A DNA stretch of 64,000 nucleotides from Sphingomonadaceae bacterium. GTDB taxonomy: Bacteria > Pseudomonadota > Alphaproteobacteria > Sphingomonadales > Sphingomonadaceae. The notes beneath the pieces were generated by a model, which made no database searches, was not told the origin of the DNA, and saw only the letters and a list, made by a program, of their open reading frames with translations. The position numbers and the translations under genes are program-made. Below, piece after piece: positions 51,375 to 59,546 of this stretch (its first letter is position 1; the number at the start of each line of letters is the position of its first letter). The stretch spans positions 1 to 64,000 of the forward strand of contig JAFAZF010000058.1 of assembly GCA_019239915.1 (NCBI GenBank), read 5' to 3'.

Positions 51375-51474
51375 TTAAAGGGCACGCAAGTTCGCCGGTG
51401 GAATGGCGGTTGCCAGAAAGGTCTGACGCCGCCTCGCATTCGATAAGGCGTTCAACAACGAAGAGGAGCGCCCC

Positions 51475-52680
51475 GTGGCCTGGGTAAATCGGGATAAGTG
51501 CGCGATCGTCGGGATCGGCGCGACCCCTTACTATGTGCGCGGACAGAGCTGGCCGCAGACCACCGACCAGTTGGCCGGCGAAGCGATCATGGCGGCCTGC
51601 GCGGACGCCGGCATCGACGTCAAGGACATAGACGGCTTCGCCTATTACTCGGGCGCCGGCGCCGGCTACACCGGCAAGATGGATACGGCGGACTTCATGG
51701 AGCAGCTCGGCATCCGCGAGGTCGGCTTCACCGCGGCGCTGACTTCCGGCGGCGGTGGCATGGCGGGAACGGGCGGGCTCGCGACGGCAGCTATCATGAA
51801 CGGCGATGCGACCTACGTCGTCTCCGTCATGGCACTGCAGCAACTTCCTCAGTCGCGCCTCGGCACGGTGTTCGGCCAAGCAGCGCCCACCGCCCACAAC
51901 AGCTTCATGCAACCATCGGGTCTAGTCGGGCCGGGACATCTGATGTCGGTGCTCGCCCGGCGTCACATGCACCTCTACGGCACGACCCGCGATGCCTTCT
52001 TCGAGATCGTTCAGACACAGCGCGAGCACGCAATGCCTCGCGAGACCGCGGTGCGGCGTAAACCGCTCACACGCGAGGAATATTTCGCTTCGCCGATGCT
52101 CGCCGATCCACTGTGCCGCCTCGATTTCTGCCTAGAAACCGATGGCGCGGTTGCCTTCATCACGACGACGGCGGAACGCGCCAAGGATCTGCGGCAGAAG
52201 CCCGTCTATATCCACGCCTCGCGCCACGGTGGCACCCGCGCGTGGGGGCGCGCATTTGGCTGGATGGGCATGCCGGATCCGACGTTCGCCTCATCCGGTC
52301 ACAAGCCGGTCGCAGACCGCTTGTGGGCCGACACCGGCCTCACGGCGAAGGATATCGACGTCGCGCTCCTCTACGATCATTTCTCGGCCATGGTGTTGAT
52401 GCAGCTCGAGGATTACGGGTTCTGCGAAAAGGGCGAGGGTAACGACTTCGTGCTCTCCGGCAAATTGCGCTACGCGAATCGCAAACAGCCGGGTGCAATC
52501 CCGCTCAACACGCACGGCGGTCAGCTATCCGAAGCCTATATCATCGGCATGACGCATGTGCGGGAGGCGGTCGAACAGTTGCGGGGAACGGCCGTCAACC
52601 AGGTCGAGGACGCCGAGTTCGCGCTGGTCACCGGCGGCCCTGCCGCAATCCCGACATCCGGTATGATCCTGCGGAGGTAA
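51475..52680 (+). CDS. thiolase-fold lipid-transfer-like protein (Ltp2-type)
   Basis: A 401-residue thiolase-superfamily protein of the nonspecific lipid-transfer (SCP2-thiolase-like) branch. The N terminus KCAIVGIGATPYYVRG and ACADAGIDVKDIDGFAYYS are typical. The nucleophilic Cys region reads ALTSGGGGMAG, so the thiolase cysteine is missing, while the C-terminal NTHGGQLSEAY motif is kept. In steroid catabolism such cysteine-less proteins (Ltp2) act as retro-aldolases with a DUF35 partner; here a DUF35 gene follows 3 nt downstream. GTG start with AGAGGAG upstream. I infer C-C cleavage of a beta-hydroxyacyl-CoA. Confidence 0.88.
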   Translation: MAWVNRDKCAIVGIGATPYYVRGQSWPQTTDQLAGEAIMAACADAGIDVKDIDGFAYYSGAGAGYTGKMDTADFMEQLGIREVGFTAALTSGGGGMAGTGGLATAAIMNGDATYVVSVMALQQLPQSRLGTVFGQAAPTAHNSFMQPSGLVGPGHLMSVLARRHMHLYGTTRDAFFEIVQTQREHAMPRETAVRRKPLTREEYFASPMLADPLCRLDFCLETDGAVAFITTTAERAKDLRQKPVYIHASRHGGTRAWGRAFGWMGMPDPTFASSGHKPVADRLWADTGLTAKDIDVALLYDHFSAMVLMQLEDYGFCEKGEGNDFVLSGKLRYANRKQPGAIPLNTHGGQLSEAYIIGMTHVREAVEQLRGTAVNQVEDAEFALVTGGPAAIPTSGMILRR

Positions 52681-52683
52681 GTT

Positions 52684-53121
52684 ATGAGCAACTACGGACC
52701 GGCCTCCGCTCTGCCGGGCGACCACATCCGTATCGCCACGGATCCCTACACCGAACCGTTCTGGCAGGCCGCGCGTGAGCATCGTCTGACGACCTGCCGT
52801 TGCGCCAACTGCGGCCACTGCCGCATTCCGCCGACGCCCTATTGCCCCGAATGCCAGAGCAATCGGATCGAATGGCCGGACTTACCGGGGACGGGCACTA
52901 TCTTCAGCTATGCGATCTGCACCAAGTCTCCCTATCCAGACGTTCCGGATTTCGTCTACGTGCCGATCGTCGTCGACATCGACGGCACGCAGGGGCACGG
53001 CGCCCGCCTCGTCGCGAATTTCGTCGGCGATGCCGATGAAGTCGCGATCGGCATGAAGGTGAAGGTGGTCTGGACATCGATCAACGACGGCTGGGAACTG
53101 CCGAACTTCGAGAAGGCTTGA
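52684..53121 (+). CDS. DUF35 OB-fold/Zn-ribbon protein
   Basis: A 145-residue protein with an N-terminal helix (YTEPFWQAAREHRL), a rubredoxin-like zinc ribbon (C40-x2-C43 and C54-x2-C57 in CANCG and YCPECQ) and a C-terminal OB fold (GTGTIFSYAICTKSPYPD, VGDADEVAIGMKVKVVW). DUF35 proteins partner with thiolase-fold enzymes and, in the ChsH2/Ltp2 system, make up the aldolase complex. It sits between the thiolase-like gene and the double CaiB gene with 3-nt and 1-nt gaps, so a complex is very likely. Confidence 0.9.
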   Translation: MSNYGPASALPGDHIRIATDPYTEPFWQAAREHRLTTCRCANCGHCRIPPTPYCPECQSNRIEWPDLPGTGTIFSYAICTKSPYPDVPDFVYVPIVVDIDGTQGHGARLVANFVGDADEVAIGMKVKVVWTSINDGWELPNFEKA

Positions 53122-53122
53122 C

Positions 53123-55570
53123 GTGGGCGCGCTTAGCGGAATCAGAGTGGTTGACTTTTCGCTGGTGCGCACCGGCGTGCAGGCGAGCCAGATCCTTGCC
53201 GACTTCGGCGCGGACGTTGTTCAGATCGAGCCGATGGGCGGTCACCCACTGCGAAGCGAGGCTGCGTGGCCTCTGTGGGGCCGAGGCAAGCGCGCGCTCC
53301 AGCTCGATCTCAAGGATGCTTCGGACGTCGAGACCGCGCGCGCGCTATGCGCCGAGGCGGACGTCGTAATCGAGGCGTTCAAGCCGGGCACGTCCGATCG
53401 GCTCGGCATCGGCTACGATCGCCTCGCAGCTGCCAACCCTCGGCTCGTCCACTGCGCGATAACAGGCTTCGGTCGTGACAATCGCTATTCACATGTCGCC
53501 GGCTATGACGCGATAATCAATGCCAAATTCGGCGCGCTTTGGGCGATGGAGGGAATGGCGGACCGGCCCGGACCAGCATTCGGCGCTGTCGAATATGCCT
53601 CCTTCGCCGCCACCCAGCTCGCCCTGCAGGGTATTCTCGCCGCGCTTTACGAACGAGAGGCCAGCGGCCGGGGCCAACATGTCGAGACATCACTTGCGCA
53701 GGCGCTGACCGCCTACGATCCGTTTGGCTGGTTCTCGCGCGCGGCGATCACCAAGTTCGGCGGCGAGCTAGAGCAGCCGCCTCGCATCCGGGATGGCGTG
53801 CCAACCGGAGGTCTTTCGTTTCGCCTCCTGATCGCGCTCACCAAGGATGGACGCTGGTTGCAATTTTCGCAGACCACGGATCGGCTGTTCCGCGCAATGA
53901 TGCGAATGTTCGGGCTCGAGTGGATGTTCGACGATCCCGAATGGAAGGAGATTCCGAATTTCAGCACGCAAGAGCAACGCGCTCGTTTTTGGGAGATGCT
54001 GCTCACCACCGTGCGCAGCAAGACTGCCGACGAATGGCTGGCGGAGTTTGATCGCGAACCAAATGTCTGGGGTGAGATGTTCCGTCGAGACACCGAGTTA
54101 CTTCAGCATCCTCAGATGCTTTGGAACAAGATGGTGCTCGACGTTGAGGACCGCGATCTTGGAGCGCTGCGCGCGCCGGGACCGCTCGCTTTGCTGTCGC
54201 GTACGGCTGCGATCGTCGACCGGCCGGCACCGCGGCTGAACGAGCATGATCAGGCTATCCGCCGGGAGGCCGCAGCAACACACCCTGCTCCCCGGAGCAT
54301 CGCCGGCGATGTGCGCTCCGGCAATCTGCCGCTTGAGGGGGTTACGATCGTCGAGCTCGCGACCTATTATGCGGCGCCGTTCGGCGCGACACTGCTCGGG
54401 GAGCTCGGCGCGCGTATCATCAAGCTTGAAGAGCTGAATGGCGATCCGCTTCGCATGATGCTGCCTTTTCCGGAAATCGGCGCGCTACGATGCCTGATGG
54501 GCAAGGAGTCCGTCGCAGTCGATCTCGCGACGCCGGAAGGCCGTTCGATCGCCCATCGGATCATCGCCGATGCGGACATCGTGCTGCAGTCGTTCCGCGG
54601 CGGCGTCGCGGAGCGACTGGGCCTTGACCCCGATACGCTGCGCGCGATCAATCCTCGCCTCATCTATCACAGCGCACCAGGCTATGGGATCGATGGCCCC
54701 TATGCGCGCCGCCCGGCGTTCGCGCCGACGATCGGCGCGGCGGCAGGCATAGCTTGGCGAAACGCCGGACCGGTCATTCCCGAGAATGCCGACATGAACA
54801 TGATGGAGATCCGCCGCGCGGCCAATCAGCTTGGTACGGCAGTAATGGGCGTCGGCAACTCCGATGGTCTCGCAGCTCTCTCGGTAGGAACGACGATGCT
54901 GCTAGGTCTGCTCGCTCGCGAACGCGGCGATGGCGAGGGCCAGGATTTGTTCACCTCGATGCTATCGAGCACCGCACACGGATTGTCGCCGGTGATGATC
55001 GAATATGCCGGCCGGCCGGAGCCGGCGAAGTCCGATTCCAATCTCTATGGCTATTCCGCGCTGTACCGGCTGTACGAAGCTGCCGACGATTGGGTTTTTC
55101 TCGCCGCGCCTCAGCTGAAGGAGTGGGACCGGCTGATTGCGGCGCTTCCAGGCGGCGCCGCGCTCGCTAGTGATCCGCGCTTCGTAAACGCGACTGCCCG
55201 TAGTGCTCAAGATGAAGCGCTCGCCGAAGCGCTTTCATCGATCTTCGCCACGCGCACGGCAGACGCGTGGGAAGAAAGCCTCTGTGCGGCAGGCGTTGCC
55301 TGTGTGCGATGTCGAAAAGGTCCGCCGGAAGCCAATTACATGCACGAGGACACGCCCGGCTGGGAGATGGGTCTTGTCACGACGACACGGCACCCTTTGT
55401 TTGACGAGATGCCGAGGATCAAGCCCTTCCTCCGCTTCTCGCGTTCGACGACTGTCGCGACCGACGCAGGGTTGACCGGGCAGGATACGCATGCCGTTCT
55501 GAGCGAATTCGGTTATGGCGAGGAAGAGATCGGAGCCTTTGCCGCCAAGGGCGTGATCGGTCTCGGCTGA
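53123..55570 (+). CDS. tandem-domain CaiB/BaiF CoA transferase
   Basis: An 815-residue fusion of two family III CoA-transferase domains, each about 380-400 residues. Domain 1 begins GIRVVDFSLVRTGVQASQIL and keeps the catalytic aspartate D129 in VAGYDAIINAKFG. Domain 2 starts near residue 405 (GVTIVELATYYAAPFGATLL) and has RRPAFAPTIGAAAG near 533, with Ala at the Asp position. Single-domain enzymes are interlocked homodimers; a fused heterodimer with one active site is suggested. GTG start 1 nt after the DUF35 stop. It is the end of the thiolase-like operon. Confidence 0.88.
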   Translation: MGALSGIRVVDFSLVRTGVQASQILADFGADVVQIEPMGGHPLRSEAAWPLWGRGKRALQLDLKDASDVETARALCAEADVVIEAFKPGTSDRLGIGYDRLAAANPRLVHCAITGFGRDNRYSHVAGYDAIINAKFGALWAMEGMADRPGPAFGAVEYASFAATQLALQGILAALYEREASGRGQHVETSLAQALTAYDPFGWFSRAAITKFGGELEQPPRIRDGVPTGGLSFRLLIALTKDGRWLQFSQTTDRLFRAMMRMFGLEWMFDDPEWKEIPNFSTQEQRARFWEMLLTTVRSKTADEWLAEFDREPNVWGEMFRRDTELLQHPQMLWNKMVLDVEDRDLGALRAPGPLALLSRTAAIVDRPAPRLNEHDQAIRREAAATHPAPRSIAGDVRSGNLPLEGVTIVELATYYAAPFGATLLGELGARIIKLEELNGDPLRMMLPFPEIGALRCLMGKESVAVDLATPEGRSIAHRIIADADIVLQSFRGGVAERLGLDPDTLRAINPRLIYHSAPGYGIDGPYARRPAFAPTIGAAAGIAWRNAGPVIPENADMNMMEIRRAANQLGTAVMGVGNSDGLAALSVGTTMLLGLLARERGDGEGQDLFTSMLSSTAHGLSPVMIEYAGRPEPAKSDSNLYGYSALYRLYEAADDWVFLAAPQLKEWDRLIAALPGGAALASDPRFVNATARSAQDEALAEALSSIFATRTADAWEESLCAAGVACVRCRKGPPEANYMHEDTPGWEMGLVTTTRHPLFDEMPRIKPFLRFSRSTTVATDAGLTGQDTHAVLSEFGYGEEEIGAFAAKGVIGLG

Positions 55571-55646
55571 AGCCGTCGATCCCGGTGAAACCCCGTCTCG
55601 TAAGCCAGTTGCCGTGGTAAAGTCACAGCAGATCCGTCGCGCTCCT

Positions 55647-55663
55647 GCATCCATGACGGATGC
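55647..55663. terminator. short hairpin between convergent genes
   Basis: GCATCC-atgac-GGATGC lies in the 112-bp gap between the double CaiB gene and the convergent SDR gene. It is a plausible but weak terminator. Confidence 0.3.
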
Positions 55664-55682
55664 TGCGATCCCGAACCGCCGC

Positions 55683-56432
55683 TCACCACGTCCCGCCGTC
55701 GCAGCGGACGAGCGCACCTGTGACATAGCTTGACCTGGGTGACGCGAGAAACAGCGCGGAGGTGACGATGTCCTCGGGCTGACCGGGATGGCCGACCGCG
55801 TTGTTCGACTTTTCACGCGCCTCATCCGTCCACGCCTTGGCGATATCGGTAAGAAACGGTCCGGCCGAAAGCGTGTTGACGCGGACCCTGGGAGCATATT
55901 CGTGCGCGAGGCTTAGCGTCATCGCGTTCAGCGCCGCCTTGGCGCAACCATAAGGCACGATCTCGGGCAGCGGCATGGATCCGCCAGAGGACGATACGTT
56001 GATGATGCAGCCGCCCGGACCGTCGAACATGCGTTTGCCTATCCGTGAGGCAAGCCGGAACGGGCCCTTGAAGTTCAGATTGACCACGCTGTCGAACAGC
56101 TGCTCGGTCACATCATGACTCGGCATGCGCGGTCCCATGCCGGCGTTGTTGACGAGGATATCGATCCCCCCGAACTCGGCGTAGGCGGCATCGATCAGCT
56201 GGTCGATCTCGTTCCATTTTCCGACATGCGCGGCATAGGCGATCGCGCGGCGACCCAGCGTGCGCACCTCGGCCGCAACAGCCTCGCAGTTCTGCAACTT
56301 GCGGCTCGCGACGATGATGTCAGCGCCGCGGCTCGCGAAGGCTCTCACCATTTCAAGTCCGAGGCCGCGGCTGCCGCCGGTGACGAGCACGACCTTTCCG
56401 GTAAAGTCGAACAGCGGATCGATTTGGCTCAT
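55683..56432 (-). CDS. SDR family oxidoreductase
   Basis: A 249-residue classical SDR: TGGSRGLG (about 18-25), NNAGMG (about 93), catalytic YGCAK near residue 161, LSAGPFLT replacing the usual PG motif (Ala-Gly-Pro), and VTGALVRCDGG at the C terminus. ATG 56432 overlaps the acyl-CoA dehydrogenase stop (ATGA). Last gene of the long leftward operon led by the GntR gene; a 3-hydroxyacyl-CoA dehydrogenase role would fit. Confidence 0.88.
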   Translation of the reverse strand: MSQIDPLFDFTGKVVLVTGGSRGLGLEMVRAFASRGADIIVASRKLQNCEAVAAEVRTLGRRAIAYAAHVGKWNEIDQLIDAAYAEFGGIDILVNNAGMGPRMPSHDVTEQLFDSVVNLNFKGPFRLASRIGKRMFDGPGGCIINVSSSGGSMPLPEIVPYGCAKAALNAMTLSLAHEYAPRVRVNTLSAGPFLTDIAKAWTDEAREKSNNAVGHPGQPEDIVTSALFLASPRSSYVTGALVRCDGGTW

Positions 56433-57745
56433 CCCAGCGCCTCAAGCGTCAGCGGCTGCTCCAATATCTCGGCGTAACGCTCTTGTGTTTCCGCCAGCCG
56501 CGTCGGGATATGCTCTGGCGGGAACACACCTTCATAAGGCTCCACTCGCTTGAGATACGCCTTGGCGACCTGTACCTTGTGAACTTCGGTCGGTCCATCG
56601 GCGAGACCAAGACTGAGTAGGCTCTCCCACATGCTGGCGAGCGGAGTCTCATTTGTGACGCCATAACTGCCATGGACCTGAATCGCGCGGCGCACGATGT
56701 CGTGATAGACCTTCGCCATCTCCACCTTGCACATTGCGATGTGCGTGCGCGCCGCGCCATGTGGCTGGCTATCGATGATCCAGGCGGTCTTGAGCACGAG
56801 CAGACGGAACATCTCGAGTTCGATCGCGGAATCGGCGATCATGCCCTGCACGAACTGATGTTCCGAGAGTTCCTTGCCCTGGGTCCGCCTCGAACGGGCT
56901 CGCGCTATCATCATCTCCAGAGCGCGCTGGCATTTTCCTACCGTGCGCATCGCGTGGTGGACGCGACCGCCGCCGAGCCGCGCCTGCGCGACCTGAAAAC
57001 CCATGCCCGGGCCGCCCAGAATTGCATCGGCGGGCACCCGGACCTTGTTATAGCGGATATGCGCGTGTGTGCCGGTGTCGCCGGCCAGGGAGTCCCCGAT
57101 CGTGCCGACATTACGGATGATCTCGATACCTGAGGTCTCCGCCGGAACGACGAACATCGACATCCGGCGATGCGCCTCAGATGCCGGATCGGTAACCGCC
57201 ATGACGATCAGGAAAGCGGCATAGCGTGCGTTGGACGAGAACCATTTCTCGCCCTCGATCACCCAATCGTTGCCCTCCCGCCAGGCGCGGCAGGTAAATT
57301 CCCTGGGATCGGCGCCGGCATGCGGTTCGGTCATCGAGAAAGTCGAGACGATCTCGCCTTCCAGCAACGGCTGGAGGTATCTCCGCTTCTGCTCCTCGGT
57401 GCCGAACATCGCGAGAATTTCGGCGTTGCCGGTGTCGGGGGCCGCAGTGCCGAACACGGTGGGAGCCCAATAGGACCGACCGAGGATTTCGTTCATCAGC
57501 GCGAGCTTGAGTTGGCCATAGCCTTTGCCACCGAGGGACGTGTCGAGATGGCACGCCCACAGTCCCTGCCTCTTCACCTCATCCTGCAACGGGCGAATAA
57601 TCGCGCGGCTCTTGGCGTTCTTCGTGTCATAGGGATCCCCGTGATGCGGGAACAGGAAGTCGAGCGGTTCACACTCCCGCTTCACAAAATCGAGCATCCA
57701 GTCGAGCTTCTGCTGGAAATCCGGCTCCACCGAAAAGTCGATCAT
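56429..57745 (-). CDS. acyl-CoA dehydrogenase (ACAD10/11-like)
   Basis: A 438-residue FAD-dependent acyl-CoA dehydrogenase. Blocks: FSMTEPHAGADPREFTCRA (about 134-152), GEKWFSSNARYAAFLIVMAV (about 161-180), an ARLGGGRVHHAMRTVGKCQRA helix (about 269-289) and the C-terminal QVHGSYGVTNETPLASMW and LADGPTEVHKVQVAK, with Glu at the catalytic-base position. Length and motifs match the branch containing the mammalian ACAD10/ACAD11 dehydrogenase domain, which in those proteins is fused to an APH-like kinase domain; here the kinase-like gene lies 20 nt upstream. ATG 57745 is preceded by GGGAGGAG. Confidence 0.9.
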   Translation of the reverse strand: MIDFSVEPDFQQKLDWMLDFVKRECEPLDFLFPHHGDPYDTKNAKSRAIIRPLQDEVKRQGLWACHLDTSLGGKGYGQLKLALMNEILGRSYWAPTVFGTAAPDTGNAEILAMFGTEEQKRRYLQPLLEGEIVSTFSMTEPHAGADPREFTCRAWREGNDWVIEGEKWFSSNARYAAFLIVMAVTDPASEAHRRMSMFVVPAETSGIEIIRNVGTIGDSLAGDTGTHAHIRYNKVRVPADAILGGPGMGFQVAQARLGGGRVHHAMRTVGKCQRALEMMIARARSRRTQGKELSEHQFVQGMIADSAIELEMFRLLVLKTAWIIDSQPHGAARTHIAMCKVEMAKVYHDIVRRAIQVHGSYGVTNETPLASMWESLLSLGLADGPTEVHKVQVAKAYLKRVEPYEGVFPPEHIPTRLAETQERYAEILEQPLTLEALG

Positions 57746-57765
57746 CCCGCTCCTCCCGTCTGCTT

Positions 57766-58854
57766 TCAGCCGTGACGGCGACAAAGCCGCTCGGCCTTAT
57801 CAAGATTTCCGCGCACCAGCTTGTCAAAGAACCGCCCAGTTTCAGACGGCAAGATGCCAGCCGTGCTTTGCGCAACCTTATATTCAAGGATGCACGCACC
57901 CTTGAACAATGCTAGCGAACAGTAATAGTGGAAATTTCTCATGTCACGACCAGTTCCAGCGGCATAATAGCGCATAAGCTCCTGCCTGGTCGGCATATTC
58001 GCAATACTATAAAGCGCATCCGGATCGACGTGGCTCGGTTCCTCCTCGTCACGCAATTTGTTGGTGAACCAGGCAAGATCGATCAGCGGATCACCGATCG
58101 TCGAGAGTTCCCAATCGATAAGCGCGGTCAGACGCGCTGGCCGGTCGAACGCGAACAGGGCGTTCGGTGTGCCGACGTCGCCATGGATGATCCCGGGCGT
58201 AAAATCGTCCGGGATGTTGGCGCGCAACCAGTCGCGCGTATATGCGTAGCCTTGAATTTCGCGATACGGATAATTGTATAGCTTGCCGTAGCTCAGCAGC
58301 TGGCTTTCCCATCGATCGACCTGACGCTCCAGATAATTCTGAGGCTTGCCGAAATCCTCAAGTCCTACAGCCTTGTAGTCGACATTTGCTAGCGCGATGA
58401 GCCCGTCGACCATGGCGTAGGCAATGCCCCATTCGCCCGGCATGGCATCAAACGGCGACCGATGATGGATATGCTCGTTGTGGATCTCGGCGGCCCAGCC
58501 CGGCACGCGCTCCATCACGTAGAAGGGGGCGCCGATCACCGATGGGTCCGTACAATGCGCGTAGCAATGGGGATGCGGCACCCGCGTGCCAGTCAGTGCC
58601 GTGAGGACCCGCGCCTCTCGGAGCACCGACTTTTCCGAGCCCGGCGGCGGGACGATCGGAGGCCGGCGCAGGACCATCACGTCCGCTCCGCGATCGAGTG
58701 ACAGAATGACGTTGCTCGTGCCGCCGTGGATCTTCTTGAGCGCGAGCGGGCCGTGCCCGAGCTCCGGCACATTCGCGTCGAGCCAAGCCGTTAGGCGTTC
58801 GGCGTCGGCCAGACCTGCGAGCGAATCGGCCTCGGCCATGTGAGTTGCGTCCAT
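57766..58854 (-). CDS. phosphotransferase family protein (APH-like)
   Basis: A 362-residue aminoglycoside-phosphotransferase-fold kinase. Motifs: HGGTSNVILSLDRGADVMVLRR (nucleotide strands, about 42-63), the catalytic loop IIHGDVGTPNALF (His-Gly-Asp, about 222-234) and LIDWELSTIGDPLIDLAW (metal Asp, about 243-260). ACAD10/11 contain this domain and phosphorylate 4-hydroxyacyl-CoA before dehydrogenation and elimination. The same chemistry is plausible here with the dehydrogenase that follows. The start ATG 58854 has GGAG upstream; GTG 58875 is possible. A perfect palindrome precedes it at 58870-58885. Confidence 0.88.
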   Translation of the reverse strand: MDATHMAEADSLAGLADAERLTAWLDANVPELGHGPLALKKIHGGTSNVILSLDRGADVMVLRRPPIVPPPGSEKSVLREARVLTALTGTRVPHPHCYAHCTDPSVIGAPFYVMERVPGWAAEIHNEHIHHRSPFDAMPGEWGIAYAMVDGLIALANVDYKAVGLEDFGKPQNYLERQVDRWESQLLSYGKLYNYPYREIQGYAYTRDWLRANIPDDFTPGIIHGDVGTPNALFAFDRPARLTALIDWELSTIGDPLIDLAWFTNKLRDEEEPSHVDPDALYSIANMPTRQELMRYYAAGTGRDMRNFHYYCSLALFKGACILEYKVAQSTAGILPSETGRFFDKLVRGNLDKAERLCRRHG

Positions 58855-58869
58855 CGGCAGCGCTCCATT

Positions 58870-58885
58870 TGACACATCAGTGTCA
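58870..58885. promoter_or_regulatory. 16-bp palindrome TGACACATCAGTGTCA
   Basis: Perfect 6-bp arms around a 4-nt centre, in the 47-bp gap between the degenerate SDR and the kinase gene. It resembles TetR- or GntR-type operators and suggests an internal promoter in the operon. Confidence 0.55.
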
Positions 58886-58901
58886 ATGTGGGCCCATCAC
58901 G

Positions 58902-59546
58902 TCAATCGCCACTTGAACGTTCGGGCGGGAGCTCGTCGGTTCCCATCACGATGCCTGTGATATAGGCGCCGTAGCCGCTCGACAGATAGGCCGAGAGGTA
59001 GCCGAGCGAACGCCTCACCGACTCCTCCCTCAACCCGCCGGGTTCGCATGCGCGACTGCGGATGGCGTTGGTGCGGATGCCGAGCCTTGCCCATTCAACC
59101 GCAAGCGACTTGACGAGGTTGGCGAGCGCACCGTCGGCCGCCGCGCCGGCAGAACGGCCACCCGAGATATGCGAAGATGGCATGAGGAAAAGCACGGAAC
59201 CGGGGAGCTCTGCGGCGATAAGACGGCGACCGAGTTCGGCCGTGAACAGAAAGCGGCCATCGATATCGGCGCTGAGGGTGGCACGCCAACCGTCGAGATC
59301 GATCGTCTCCGCCGAGACGGGGGCCATCGCAACGCCGGCATGGACGAGCAGATCGATGGTGCCGCCGAGTTTCGCCTGCGCGGTGTCGAACGCCACCGCA
59401 ATGTCGGAGGCGTCGGTCGACGGATCAGCGATCCGCGCGACTGCGGCCCCCGCCAGGGCGAGCGCGTCCGCTACATAGTCGGCGGCTTCGCCACCTCCAG
59501 CCACGATGCCGCGACGGCCAGCCAGCCAGTGGCTGATAACGTTCAT
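58902..59546 (-). CDS. degenerate SDR-like protein
   Basis: A 214-residue SDR-fold protein that has lost its active site. The Gly-rich loop reads GIVAGGGEAADYVADAL instead of T-G-x-x-x-G-x-G; the catalytic Ser region is PSSHISGG, and the Y-x-x-x-K segment is SAGAAADGALANLVKS without Tyr or Lys in place. The C terminus (LSSGYGAYITGIVMGTDELP) still follows the family. ATG 59546 overlaps the stop of the upstream SDR, so it is made together with it; it may be a non-catalytic subunit of a heteromeric dehydrogenase. The frame is clean over 214 codons, arguing against a simple pseudogene. Confidence 0.8.
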   Translation of the reverse strand: MNVISHWLAGRRGIVAGGGEAADYVADALALAGAAVARIADPSTDASDIAVAFDTAQAKLGGTIDLLVHAGVAMAPVSAETIDLDGWRATLSADIDGRFLFTAELGRRLIAAELPGSVLFLMPSSHISGGRSAGAAADGALANLVKSLAVEWARLGIRTNAIRSRACEPGGLREESVRRSLGYLSAYLSSGYGAYITGIVMGTDELPPERSSGD

